DNA of 64,000 nt from CAYMZZ01 sp047600605. GTDB taxonomy: Bacteria; Bacteroidota; Bacteroidia; Chitinophagales; Chitinophagaceae. Below the pieces are notes generated by a model, which made no database searches, was not told the origin of the DNA, and saw only the letters and a list, made by a program, of their open reading frames with translations. Positions 25,086 through 33,723 of the stretch are shown piece by piece. Location: assembly GCA_047600605.1 (NCBI GenBank), contig JASGKK010000003.1, positions 1,054,001 through 1,118,000 of the forward strand, given 5' to 3'. Both the position numbers and the translations under genes were made by a program. How positions within the stretch are numbered: the first letter of the stretch is position 1; each line of letters starts with the position of its first letter.

Positions 25086-25436
25086 TTATCGGGTGGTTCG
25101 TGCAGAAGGCCAGTTTCTAAAATAATACAGGTAAACGAGGAAAATAAACAGGGTGGCCAGTGCTGCATTCCAGGCGCCAAACAGCAGCAGGTCAGACGCC
25201 AGTACCAGTTCTATATTGTTCATAACAGCAACAGCGGCTATCTGCAGCAATCCGCAGAGTTTTGGCTTCCGCTGGCTGAGTATCCAGAGTGCCATCAGGA
25301 TCTCCAGTACTCCGATGAGTTGGGTGATCCAGTGAGCGTCTGCCGGCCCCAGTATACGTGCTACAATCTGCTCATGCCTGGGCACAGCGCCCAGCAGTTT
25401 GCAAAACAATCCGTTGATAAGCCATACCAGTGCCAT
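25086..25436 (-). CDS. DoxX-like small membrane protein
   Basis: Protein of 116 residues with four hydrophobic helices and the DoxX-like pattern WLINGLFCKLLGAVPRHE, then a GVLEILMALWILS helix and the NNIELVLASDLLLFG segment. The ATG at 25436 is the only standard start. However, the frame stays open about 48 bp upstream (D-G-F-S-W-R-L-L-I-R-I-A), which would complete the first membrane helix, so an unusual start (for example ATT) or a lost start codon is possible. It is the first gene of the DoxX-DUF2071-methyltransferase operon and lies 76 bp behind the sensor kinase. Confidence 0.72.
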   Translation of the reverse strand: MALVWLINGLFCKLLGAVPRHEQIVARILGPADAHWITQLIGVLEILMALWILSQRKPKLCGLLQIAAVAVMNNIELVLASDLLLFGAWNAALATLFIFLVYLYYFRNWPSARTTR

Positions 25437-25511
25437 GGCTATCCGGATCAGCAGTCGCCAGCTAAAACCATCTGCGGGATTGATAATGTTTTTTTCTAAA
25501 GATAAGACTTG

Positions 25512-26561
25512 TTACTCTTTGCGGGTATCGAGTGTGAAGCCAATGCTGGTTCCTACATCGGCCCTGCTGCGTACATGAATAGTCTGGCCATGTGCTTCGA
25601 TGATGTGCTTGCAGATAGCAAGCCCGAGTCCGCTACCGGTCACATCGAGACTGCGACCCTCATCGGTACGGTAAAAGCGCTCGAAGATGCGGGGCAGGTG
25701 TTTTTCGGGTATACCAATACCATCATCACTGATCTCAACCAGTATATGTTTACCGTCGGTATTGTATATACTGGCGGTGATGTTGCCATTATGTTTTCCG
25801 TATTTGATAGAGTTTTCTACCAGGTTAAGCACCACCTGGCGGATCTTTTCCTTATCTGCAAAAACCGTGAGCGGCGATTCGCAGCCTTTCTTGATCTGGC
25901 AGCGGATATTTTTCTGTTCTGCCATGATAGAGATGCTTTCGAATGTTTCCCTGATCAGATCCTGTATCACAAAATTCTGCTTAAACAGGTTGAGCTCTCC
26001 CCGTTCCAGCTTCGAAATTTCATCCAGGTCATTGAGCAGGTTGGTAAGCCGCTCTACATTGGTGGAGGTTTTTTCGAGAAACTTGCGGTTCACCTCCGGA
26101 TTTTCCAGGGCTCCCTGCAGCAGGGTGTCTACATATCCCTGAATGGCAAATACCGGTGTCTTGAATTCGTGGGACAGGTTTTGCAGAAATTCTTTCCGGA
26201 ACTGTTCATTGGCCCGCAGCAGCTCTATCTCTTCTTTATTTTCAATAGCCCATGCTTCCACATCCTGCCGTACTTCTTCAATTGACTTGCGGGGAAGGAT
26301 ATATTTATAATAGGTCTCTTCGCGTTTGGTAGCCTTGGTCTGGTAAATGAACTTGTAGATGAGTTTTATCTTACGGTAAATAAAACGTTCCAGTACAACA
26401 GAGATCATCAGGTACCCGCCCAGCAGGATCACGAGGAATGAAATAAGCACAGGCTGCCAGCGGCGTTCAATAATGAACACCAGCAGGGTGATAGGTACAG
26501 CCATACCCAATGCTGTCAGAAATGACAGTTGACGGGGTGAAATATTTTTCAGGGAAAACAT
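25512..26561 (-). CDS. PhoR-like sensor histidine kinase
   Basis: Membrane sensor kinase of 349 residues. Two N-terminal helices (about 11-30 and 37-57) are separated by only a few periplasmic residues, so it probably senses through a partner or in the membrane. Then follow a linker, the HisKA phosphoacceptor (FLQNLSHEFKTPVF, His131) and the ATPase domain with N box LNLVENSIKYGKHNG, G1 EISDDGIGIP and G2 GSGLGLAICKHI. This short two-helix layout is that of PhoR-type kinases. The response regulator lies 69 bp upstream on the same strand. Confidence 0.9.
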   Translation of the reverse strand: MFSLKNISPRQLSFLTALGMAVPITLLVFIIERRWQPVLISFLVILLGGYLMISVVLERFIYRKIKLIYKFIYQTKATKREETYYKYILPRKSIEEVRQDVEAWAIENKEEIELLRANEQFRKEFLQNLSHEFKTPVFAIQGYVDTLLQGALENPEVNRKFLEKTSTNVERLTNLLNDLDEISKLERGELNLFKQNFVIQDLIRETFESISIMAEQKNIRCQIKKGCESPLTVFADKEKIRQVVLNLVENSIKYGKHNGNITASIYNTDGKHILVEISDDGIGIPEKHLPRIFERFYRTDEGRSLDVTGSGLGLAICKHIIEAHGQTIHVRSRADVGTSIGFTLDTRKE

Positions 26562-26630
26562 GTCAATAAATATACGACGGTAATCGGATCACTGCTGCGC
26601 CATAGCGCAGTACGGACCTGCAAATGACCA

Positions 26631-27308
26631 TTACATTTCAAACTTGTATCCCACGCCCTTTACGGTGGTGACGCAGTCGATACCCAGCTTTTGCCTGATT
26701 TTGCGGATATGTACATCAATGGTGCGGTCGCCTACGATCACATCGTTGCCCCATACCTGGTTGAGGATCTCATTGCGGAGAAATACACGGCCGGGTTTCT
26801 GTGCCAGCAGGTACAGCAATTCAAACTCCTTTTTAGCCAGTACAATGTCTTTACCATCTACCTGTACCAGAAAGCGTTCCGGATCAATGACCAGGTTGTC
26901 GATCTCCAGTGCCCTGACCTCTGCCTTGTTGAGCCGGCGAAACAGTGCGTTGACGCGGCTGATAAAGACTTTGGGACTGATGGGCTTGCTCACATAATCG
27001 TCGGCACCTGTTTCCAGGCCTTTGATATGTGTGCCTTCATCGTTTACTGCCGTGAGGAAAATGATCAGGGTTTCTTTAAAAGCAGGCTGTGCGCGGAGTA
27101 GCTGACATACTTCCACCCCCGTCTTACGGGGCATCATCACATCCAGTACGATCAGGTCGGGCTGGGTGCGCCGTGCTTTTTCCAGGGCTTCATCACCATC
27201 TTTCGCCGTGATCACTTCATAACCCTGGGCGGAGAGATTGTATTTTAATATTTCCAATATGTCCGGTTCGTCATCAGCAATCAACACTTTTCTGGCCTTA
27301 TTTTCCAT
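26631..27308 (-). CDS. PhoB/OmpR-family response regulator
   Basis: Two-domain regulator of 225 residues. The receiver domain has the acidic pocket ADDE (about 11-14), the phosphorylation site Asp56 in IVLDVMMP, and the Thr and Lys switch residues in FLTAVNDE and YVSKPIS. The winged-helix DNA-binding domain ends LNQVWGNDVIVGDRTIDVHI then RQKLG. It forms an operon with the PhoR-like kinase. The CTTAATA direct repeat at 27382-27399 upstream matches the repeats near the phosphate transporter, so phosphate control is plausible (inference). Confidence 0.92.
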   Translation of the reverse strand: MENKARKVLIADDEPDILEILKYNLSAQGYEVITAKDGDEALEKARRTQPDLIVLDVMMPRKTGVEVCQLLRAQPAFKETLIIFLTAVNDEGTHIKGLETGADDYVSKPISPKVFISRVNALFRRLNKAEVRALEIDNLVIDPERFLVQVDGKDIVLAKKEFELLYLLAQKPGRVFLRNEILNQVWGNDVIVGDRTIDVHIRKIRQKLGIDCVTTVKGVGYKFEM

Positions 27309-27324
27309 TCCATTGAAAATTTCC

Positions 27325-27357
27325 GCAAACCTACTGGTTAATTGGCGCGTGTGGAAA
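27325..27357 (-). promoter_or_regulatory. Candidate promoter of the response regulator operon
   Basis: On the minus strand, 27333-27325 reads TAGGTTTGC (exact TAnnTTTG). A TTTC at 27357-27354, 20 bp upstream, stands for the -33 TTTG. The leader before the ATG at 27308 would be about 10 nt. Confidence 0.5.
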
Positions 27358-27381
27358 TAAGAGGGGTCTGCTTTACACAGA

Positions 27382-27399
27382 CTTAATAATAAGTTAATA
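27382..27399. promoter_or_regulatory. PhoB-type direct repeat upstream of the response regulator
   Basis: CTTAATA-N4-GTTAATA with an 11-bp period, close to the elements at 13618-13635 and 13736-13753. It lies about 50 bp upstream of the regulator's -7 box, inside the 323-bp divergent gap 27309-27631. That gap otherwise contains a short GTCTG/CAGAC hairpin (27367-27383) and AT-rich sequence. The orientation is opposite to the regulator gene. Confidence 0.35.
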
Positions 27400-27609
27400 A
27401 AGAACCCTGAAAAACAGGCCGCTGGCTATTGATTATTAATCTATTAGATATTTGCTTTCACCCTCTTTCAAATAGGACCGGGATTTGAATAATGATTAAT
27501 AGAAGACTTTGTAGACGATCATTTAAAGCGGGCAGGCAACTTTTTGAGGCAGTGAATGGTCTGAAAGAAGAGACAAGACTGAATGCTATTGAATATCAAT
27601 ACCTATTGC

Positions 27610-27618
27610 TAAATTTGC
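27610..27618 (+). promoter_or_regulatory. -7 promoter box TAAATTTGC
   Basis: Exact TAnnTTTG match 14 bp before the ATG at 27632, with a poor -33 (ATTG at 27588-27591, 18-bp spacing). The leader would be under 10 nt. Confidence 0.5.
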
Positions 27619-27631
27619 ATTTTCGATCCTT

Positions 27632-29833
27632 ATGATGGCGACCTTTAAACATATCCTGTTGATCTCCGGTTTTTCCCTGGCCGCCACTTTTGCGTTTGCC
27701 CAGCCCGATACCAGCCATGTACGGGAACTGAAACCTCCCAAAAACCGCGAGCTGTTTCATGATAATATAGATAAGGAACAAACAGCCCTGATGGGGTCTG
27801 ATGGAAAGGCCGATGGACAGTTTACTGTATCCGGCAATCCTGAAGTAAACATGCTGCTCACGCAGGTGCTGAAGCAACGCGTGGATGCTTTTCAGTATGA
27901 AGTGGAGACGGATTCGCTGTTCGATCATCGCCTCAAGGTCAATGCCCTTTCCGGTATGGCCAATGTATTGAAATATGTGCGGCTCAACTGGAAATCAAAA
28001 AAAGTGAACCCGCTGCAGCTGCAGACCATCATAGATGGTTATCTGCAATGCCTGCAGCTGGACCAGGATGGCAAACCGATTGATCCGTTTATTAAGGCAC
28101 AGACCTATGAAGTAGGAATGGCTATACTGGCCGCAGATAATTTTACACGCAATGCCGGCTATCAGGCATCGCGTGATCAGCTTACATTAAAATACTGTCT
28201 GCTGCATCCGGAGCAAACCCTCAGTACACTCCGGCAAAATCCCGATGTTCCCTTTGCAGACAGCCTGGTAAAACTGGTAGCGAAGAAATATCCATCGCAA
28301 CTCTATACCTATGCGCAGGCCAGCAACAAACTGGGTAGTCGCATCCGCAATATTCATGATGATCCTTTTGTGGAAGCGATAGCCCGCATGTCGCGCAGCA
28401 AAAGTGGCCAGCAGTATTTTCCTTTCCTGGATAATATTGTAAAAGGCAACCTGAGCTTTGCAGAAATAGATGCGGCCGAAAGAGATTCTGTACAATACTA
28501 CAAGCTGCTGGTAAAAACGCAGATGGAGTATACTGCACGTATGCTCGATAAGGATACCGCATTTGCCTATAAAGAGCTGCTGGATAAGCTGGAGAAAAAA
28601 GCAAAAGATGTATTTGTAACAACGATCAACGGTCTGCACAATGAAACGGATGCTGTTCGTTTCCGTTGTATCCAGTCACTCAGCGCCGAAGAACTTTATT
28701 ACCTGGCAGTACTTACCGATGGATTGATTTATACTTCAAGCTATACCAGCGGTGTATATCCGCTCATGATGAAAAAGATCGGCAACCGCGGAGATTCCCT
28801 GCTGCTCAGCCTGAAGTTTGATCGCTACCGCAAATTCATTAGTCAGGCAGCAGCCTATAATACGCTGGGCAACTTTTTGTCGACCTTCCCCAGTCACGAT
28901 GATGCCACTAACCTGATGAATGCATTTGTGAGCAATCTCGAGAAATCCGAAGGACTGGAAGATGGGGTAGATGTGGCAGACTCTTATGCCAGTATTACTG
29001 AAACCAACCCCAAACTGGCTGCTGAAGTGCTTGGATTGGTTCAGGCCAACTACGAACGGAATGTGAAAGAGAATAATGAAAAGGGAATTGTGATCTATAA
29101 TATCCTGAATAAACTCTTTCTTTCTGCCGACTCTTCAAAAGGGATTGATCTGACACGTGAGCTGGGTATACCGCCGGTATATAATGTGCCATTCAATTCG
29201 CTGACCAACAGTAAAGGAGAAGTAGTGGCGCAGGTATTCTTTTACGGAGACAAAGACGGGCAGGGCATATTTCCCGGGTTTCTTAATATGTTTCCCAGTG
29301 GTAACTGGAGTATCGACCGAAGCAATCCGCAATGGGTAACTATACGCTCTGTCAAAGGCAAACCTGTTGTCATTTACGCCAACAAACCGCTGCCCGAAGA
29401 AACCGGCGAAGATGACAAAGCGCAACAGGCGCTGGGCGAATACCTCGAAAAAAATAAACTGGAGCCCACTGTCACCATTCACCGGGGCCATAGCTATTTT
29501 GCCAATACCACTATCAGCTATATGGCACCCAGTTCGAAAGTGGTATTTATGGGTAGCTGCGGCGGCTTCCACCTGATTGATTCCATTCTGCACAAATCAT
29601 CCGATGCGCATATCATCGCATCCAAACAAATCGGCAAGACGGCGATCAATAAACCCTTTTTCCAGTTGCTGACAGAAAAGCTGCGTAATGGTAATAATAT
29701 CGACTGGATCCCCTTCTGGCGTGAGTTTAAATCCAAAGCCGGCATTGAAGGGTTTGAAGATTATATCCCTCCCTACAAAAACCTCGGCGCTATTTTTATA
29801 AAAGCGTATAAGATATTGATGCACGAAGAATGA
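27632..29833 (+). CDS. Large secreted protein, possible clan-CD-like C-terminal domain
   Basis: Protein of 733 residues with a signal peptide (MMATFKHILLISGFSLAATFAFA-Q, taken in two parts). Residues about 40-500 are mainly helical without an evident family. From about 510 the composition turns to alpha/beta. The last 180 residues contain H-R-G-H620-S after a strand and, 23 residues later, KVVFMGSC643GGF, followed by IIASKQIG. A His and a G-S-C-G-G turn at the ends of two strands is the dyad arrangement of caspase/CHAT-like peptidases, although the spacing is short. I cannot name the family. The stop codon is the start of a GATTTGA repeat. Confidence 0.6.
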   Translation: MMATFKHILLISGFSLAATFAFAQPDTSHVRELKPPKNRELFHDNIDKEQTALMGSDGKADGQFTVSGNPEVNMLLTQVLKQRVDAFQYEVETDSLFDHRLKVNALSGMANVLKYVRLNWKSKKVNPLQLQTIIDGYLQCLQLDQDGKPIDPFIKAQTYEVGMAILAADNFTRNAGYQASRDQLTLKYCLLHPEQTLSTLRQNPDVPFADSLVKLVAKKYPSQLYTYAQASNKLGSRIRNIHDDPFVEAIARMSRSKSGQQYFPFLDNIVKGNLSFAEIDAAERDSVQYYKLLVKTQMEYTARMLDKDTAFAYKELLDKLEKKAKDVFVTTINGLHNETDAVRFRCIQSLSAEELYYLAVLTDGLIYTSSYTSGVYPLMMKKIGNRGDSLLLSLKFDRYRKFISQAAAYNTLGNFLSTFPSHDDATNLMNAFVSNLEKSEGLEDGVDVADSYASITETNPKLAAEVLGLVQANYERNVKENNEKGIVIYNILNKLFLSADSSKGIDLTRELGIPPVYNVPFNSLTNSKGEVVAQVFFYGDKDGQGIFPGFLNMFPSGNWSIDRSNPQWVTIRSVKGKPVVIYANKPLPEETGEDDKAQQALGEYLEKNKLEPTVTIHRGHSYFANTTISYMAPSSKVVFMGSCGGFHLIDSILHKSSDAHIIASKQIGKTAINKPFFQLLTEKLRNGNNIDWIPFWREFKSKAGIEGFEDYIPPYKNLGAIFIKAYKILMHEE

Positions 29834-29988
29834 TTTGAGGATTTGATGATTTGAGAATTTGAAGATGGGAAAGGCATGATTTGATAATTTGAAGGTTTGA
29901 TGATTTGAAAATTGCTCAGTGATGAATGCTTCACAGCGGAAAACTTATTTCTCCCTATTCATCTTCAAATTCTCAAATCATCAAATTG
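29831..29988. repeat. GATTTGA-word repeat, inverted pair
   Basis: From the stop codon TGA (29831-29833) onward, GATTTGA-type heptads continue to about 29914 (GATTTGAGGATTTGATGATT and further). The segment 29841-29867 has an exact 27-bp reverse complement at 29960-29986. The 273-bp gap 29834-30106 also carries ACTTATTACTTA-type words (30032-30062). Confidence 0.9.
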
Positions 29989-30106
29989 CATCAGCCCATT
30001 CCTCCACCCGCCTCTTTCCTTAAACCTTTCATAAAACTTATCACCTATAACTTATTACTTAAAGCTTCCTGCCTTAGTTTTGCTGTTTATCTAAAACAAG
30101 ACCAGT

Positions 30107-31894
30107 TTGTCAGAAGCTTCGCCTAAGAAATTTGATATTGCCGTACTGCGACGGGTTTTTGGTTATGCCGCACCTTATAAGCGAAAATTTTACCTGTCGG
30201 TCATACTGGCCATCCTGCTGGCATTTATCACTCCCGTACGACCCTATCTCATTCAGCTTACTGTAAATGATTACATAGCCAACTCCATCACCCATATGGT
30301 GATACAGATTACCCTTATCCAGATCGGGTTGATACTGCTGGAAACGGCTATGCGGTTCTGGTTTTCCTTTACTACAGCCTGGCTGGGCCAGTCGGTCGTA
30401 AAAGATCTGCGGATAGCCGTTTACCGCAAAGTGCTGCGGCTGAATCTTACGCAGTTTGATAAAACACCCATCGGCACGCTTACCACCCGTACTATTAATG
30501 ATATTGAATTGATCAACGATATTTTTGCGGAAGGGCTGGTGCCTATCATCGCCGATCTGTTGAGCATTGTGTGTGTATTGAGTGTGATGCTGTATATAGA
30601 CCCCATGCTCACGCTTATTGCACTTATTCCTTTTCCTATCATTATTATTGCTACCTATTATTTCAAAGAAAGCATTAACCGCTCTTTTTTTAAAGTACGT
30701 AACGCTGTGGCGGCACTCAATGCATTTGTACAGGAGCATCTGACCGGTATGCAGGTTGTGCAGGCTTTTGCCGGCGAAAAAAGGGAATCGGCCAGATTTC
30801 AGAAGATCAACCGCGAACACCGGAATGCCAATATCAGTGCCATCTTTGCCTATTCCATTTTTTTTCCTATTGTAGAAATAGTGCTGGCCCTCTCTACCGG
30901 TCTGATCGTATGGTGGGCCGCTCGCGAAGCGCTAAACCTGCAGCAAAGCCAGCAGGGTACGGTCATTTCGTTTATCCTTTTCCTCAACCTGCTGTTCAGG
31001 CCACTGCGTGTACTCGCCGATAAGTTCAACGTATTACAAATGGGTGTCGTAGCCAGCGAACGGGTTTTTAAAGTGCTGGATAATCCCGATTTTATTCCAA
31101 CCCCGGCGCAGCCCGGATATAAGCCAGCTGCTGCATTGCAGGGTAAAGTTGAATTTGACCAGGTCAGTTTTGCCTATACCGGCGATCAGTATGTGCTGAA
31201 AAATATCAGTTTTACCATTAATCCCGGTGAAACGGTGGCTATCGTGGGACATACGGGTAGCGGTAAGACTACTATTATCAGCCTGCTCAACCGCTTATAT
31301 CATATTCAGAAAGGTATCATCCGTATGGACGACCGGAATATAGAGGAGTATGACCTCGATTTCCTGCGCAGCCAGGTAGGGGTGGTGCTGCAGGATGTAT
31401 TTCTGTTTTCCGGGTCGGTGCTGGATAATATTACGTTGCGCAACGATGCAATACCCCGGTCAAAAGTGGAAGAGGCGGCACGCCTTATCGGCATGCATGA
31501 TTTTATTGAACAGTTGCCCGGCGGTTACCAGTACAACGTGATGGAGCGGGGGGCCACCCTTTCGCTGGGGCAACGGCAGTTGCTGTCTTTTATCCGCGCC
31601 CTGCTGTATAACCCCTCGATCCTGATTCTTGATGAGGCTACTTCTTCGGTAGATACGGAAAGTGAGCAGCTGATCCAGCATGCCATTGATACCCTTATTA
31701 AGGGACGTACCTCCATTGTGATTGCCCACCGGCTGAGCACGATCCGTAAGGCCAGTAAGATCATCGTGCTCGATAAAGGAGAGATCCGCGAAGCCGGTAC
31801 ACATGAGGAGTTGCTGGACAATGGAGGTTTCTATGCACGTCTGCATGAAATGCAGTTTGAAAAACATCCTATTAAGAAAACTGTTAATAGTTGA
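30107..31894 (+). CDS. MsbA-like ABC exporter (fused membrane and ATPase domains)
   Basis: Half-transporter of 595 residues: six transmembrane helices (about 25-320) fused to an ATPase domain with Walker A GHTGSGKTT (about 382), signature LSLGQRQ (about 486) and Walker B ILILDEATSS (about 505). Lipid A or drug exporters of this type act as homodimers, or as heterodimers when two are adjacent. No second half is next to it. The start is a TTG at 30107; no ATG fits before the first helix. The stop TGA lies inside the word AGTTGACAG of a following repeat. Confidence 0.92.
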   Translation: MSEASPKKFDIAVLRRVFGYAAPYKRKFYLSVILAILLAFITPVRPYLIQLTVNDYIANSITHMVIQITLIQIGLILLETAMRFWFSFTTAWLGQSVVKDLRIAVYRKVLRLNLTQFDKTPIGTLTTRTINDIELINDIFAEGLVPIIADLLSIVCVLSVMLYIDPMLTLIALIPFPIIIIATYYFKESINRSFFKVRNAVAALNAFVQEHLTGMQVVQAFAGEKRESARFQKINREHRNANISAIFAYSIFFPIVEIVLALSTGLIVWWAAREALNLQQSQQGTVISFILFLNLLFRPLRVLADKFNVLQMGVVASERVFKVLDNPDFIPTPAQPGYKPAAALQGKVEFDQVSFAYTGDQYVLKNISFTINPGETVAIVGHTGSGKTTIISLLNRLYHIQKGIIRMDDRNIEEYDLDFLRSQVGVVLQDVFLFSGSVLDNITLRNDAIPRSKVEEAARLIGMHDFIEQLPGGYQYNVMERGATLSLGQRQLLSFIRALLYNPSILILDEATSSVDTESEQLIQHAIDTLIKGRTSIVIAHRLSTIRKASKIIVLDKGEIREAGTHEELLDNGGFYARLHEMQFEKHPIKKTVNS

Positions 31895-31912
31895 CAGTCA
31901 ACGGTTGACAGC
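31886..31912. repeat. GTTGACAG-type repeat over the ABC stop codon
   Basis: AGTTGACAGTCAACGGTTGACAG: the stop codon TGA (31892-31894) is part of the first word. CTGTTAATAG/GTTGAC and TGACAGTCA give short internal dyads. Same family as 20731-20963 and 45915-45931. Confidence 0.65.
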
Positions 31913-32039
31913 ATATTTTGAGAGCGTTTTCCATACGGTTTTTTTATACTTTAATGGAAGGCCGGGGTAGTGGGTAAAAAAAATGACAGACTTTGACCCA
32001 AAAACCTCTGACCGATTCCTTTTTTCATTTCCCCGCCCT

Positions 32040-32048
32040 TATCTTTGC
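32040..32048 (+). promoter_or_regulatory. ATP synthase operon -7 box TATCTTTGC
   Basis: Exact TAnnTTTG box; a T-rich stretch (32019-32026) stands in the -33 region. The leader before the atpB ATG is about 10-15 nt and contains AGGAGG (32059-32064), a rare full Shine-Dalgarno sequence for this group. Confidence 0.6.
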
Positions 32049-32067
32049 GCCAAATTTCAGGAGGACT

Positions 32068-33309
32068 ATGCATTCCGGACGTCTCAAATCCTTTACTATA
32101 GCGGCTTTCAGCGTATTTTTCACCGTTTTTTCTCTGTCTGCACAGGCTCAGCCTAATGATGGACATGAAGGCAGCCATGGAAAAAAGGAGTTTAATACTG
32201 CTGATACTATTCTTGCTCATCATGGCGCTAAAGAAGAGAAGAAGATGTTCAATGCTACCGAGGTGATCTTTGGTCACGTATTGAATGCCCATGAATACCA
32301 TTTCCTGGATATCGTAGGTGATAATGGTGAGAAACATCCCATCACCCTGCCCCTGCCTGTGATCCTGTACAGCCCGCAAAAAGGATTTACCAGCTTTATG
32401 TCGTCTCGTTTTGAGCACGGACATGCTGAGTATGAAGGATATATGCTTCTTAAGGAAGAGTCGATCAAACATCTGGGACTCGATCCTAAAAAATACAATC
32501 CGGAAGATATTGTAGCTATAAAAGACGGTAAAGTAGACGAGTCGGTAAAAGTGTATGACCTCAGCCTTACCCGCAACGTGGTACAGATGCTGCTGGCCCT
32601 GGCCATCTTTACATTCCTGATGCTGCGTATTGCCAAACGGTACAAATCCGGAGTAGGTGTTACTTCTGCTCCCAAAGGTTCACAAAGCCTGATCGAGCCG
32701 GTCATCACTTTTGTGCGCGACGAGGTGGCCAAACCCAACCTGGGGCATAAAGTAGATAAATACATGCCTTATCTGCTGACTGTTTTCTTCTTTATCCTGA
32801 TCAACAACATATTTGGTCTTATCCCAGGATCGGCCAACGTAACGGGTAATATCGCCTTTACTGCTGTATTGGGTCTTATTTCCTTTGTAGTGATCCTGTT
32901 CAGCTCCAACTCACATTATTGGGGGCATATCTTCAACCCTCCCGGTGTACCATTCGGCGTAAAACTGATCCTGGTGCCGGTAGAGTTCCTGAGCGTATTT
33001 ATCAAGCCTTTTGCCCTTATTATTCGTCTTTTTGCCAACATGGTGGCGGGGCACATCATTATCATCTGTCTTATCTCCCTGATCTTCATATTCGGACAGC
33101 TCAATTCAGTAGCCGGTTGGGGTTCTTCTCCATTGGTTATTGCATTTACCGTCTTCATCTACCTGATCGAAGTACTGGTGGCTTTCCTGCAGGCGTTCAT
33201 CTTTACCATGCTTACGGCGGTATTTATCGGCCAGGCATTTGAAGGTGAGCACCATCATGATGTAGCGCATGGCGATGAGGTAATGCACGACGATGCTGTA
33301 ATTGTTTAA
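32068..33309 (+). CDS. atpB: F-type ATP synthase subunit a
   Basis: Membrane stator subunit forming the proton half-channels. The 413-residue protein is longer than the usual 270 because of a signal-peptide-like N-terminus (SFTIAAFSVFFTVFSLSAQA) and a His-rich periplasmic extension (about 28-150), both typical of Bacteroidota. The conserved arginine helix is KPFALIIRLFANMVAGHII (about 312-330). The C-terminus is also His/Asp-rich. Start chosen: ATG at 32068 behind AGGAGG; the in-frame TTG at 31993 lies upstream of the promoter box. Confidence 0.95.
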   Translation: MHSGRLKSFTIAAFSVFFTVFSLSAQAQPNDGHEGSHGKKEFNTADTILAHHGAKEEKKMFNATEVIFGHVLNAHEYHFLDIVGDNGEKHPITLPLPVILYSPQKGFTSFMSSRFEHGHAEYEGYMLLKEESIKHLGLDPKKYNPEDIVAIKDGKVDESVKVYDLSLTRNVVQMLLALAIFTFLMLRIAKRYKSGVGVTSAPKGSQSLIEPVITFVRDEVAKPNLGHKVDKYMPYLLTVFFFILINNIFGLIPGSANVTGNIAFTAVLGLISFVVILFSSNSHYWGHIFNPPGVPFGVKLILVPVEFLSVFIKPFALIIRLFANMVAGHIIIICLISLIFIFGQLNSVAGWGSSPLVIAFTVFIYLIEVLVAFLQAFIFTMLTAVFIGQAFEGEHHHDVAHGDEVMHDDAVIV

Positions 33310-33342
33310 TTAAGTTTTTAATCATTTATAAAATCAAGCAAG

Positions 33343-33579
33343 ATGGATTTATTTCTGTTAGAAGCTGTTGCTAACGCAGGTGGTGCTATTGGTGCCGGTA
33401 TGGCTGCAATTGGTGCTGGTCTTGGTATCGGTCAGATTGGTAAAGGTGCAGTTGAATCAATTGCCCGCCAGCCTGAAGTAGCCAACGACATCCGTGGCAA
33501 CATGATCCTGACTGCGGCCCTGGTTGAAGGTGCTGCCCTGTTTGCGATCATCGTAGGCTTCCTGGCAATGGTTCTGTAA
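33343..33579 (+). CDS. atpE: F-type ATP synthase subunit c
   Basis: Proteolipid rotor-ring subunit of 78 residues: a Gly/Ala-rich first helix (GGAIGAGMAAIGAGLGIGQ), the polar loop ARQPE and a second helix with the ion-binding glutamate in ALVEGAALFA (Glu about 63). The residues that follow the Glu (G-A) are not the Ser-Thr of sodium-binding rings, so a proton ring is likely. It follows atpB by 33 bp and is followed by an intercistronic hairpin. Confidence 0.96.
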   Translation: MDLFLLEAVANAGGAIGAGMAAIGAGLGIGQIGKGAVESIARQPEVANDIRGNMILTAALVEGAALFAIIVGFLAMVL

Positions 33580-33602
33580 TCAGACCCGCCAGCCAAAAAA
33601 AT

Positions 33603-33637
33603 TACTGCATCCAAAGCACAGGGCGGAGGATGCAGTA
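33603..33637 (+). promoter_or_regulatory. Intercistronic hairpin between atpE and atpF
   Basis: TACTGCATCC (33603-33612) pairs perfectly with GGATGCAGTA (33628-33637) and is followed by TTTT. It may be a partial terminator or a 3' stabiliser that raises atpE expression over the downstream subunits. A second, weaker stem GGGGT/ACCCC follows at about 33669-33700. Confidence 0.5.
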
Positions 33638-33723
33638 TTTTAAGATTAAGTGTAACAAGTGAACTATATGGGGTGAGCGAATAAAAAAGCGATAACCCCG
33701 CCCATTTTTAACTACTGTCATTC

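Noticed and set aside
33343..33579. Sodium-dependent c ring
   Set aside because: The residues after the ion-binding glutamate are Gly-Ala, not the Ser-Thr seen in sodium-binding c subunits.
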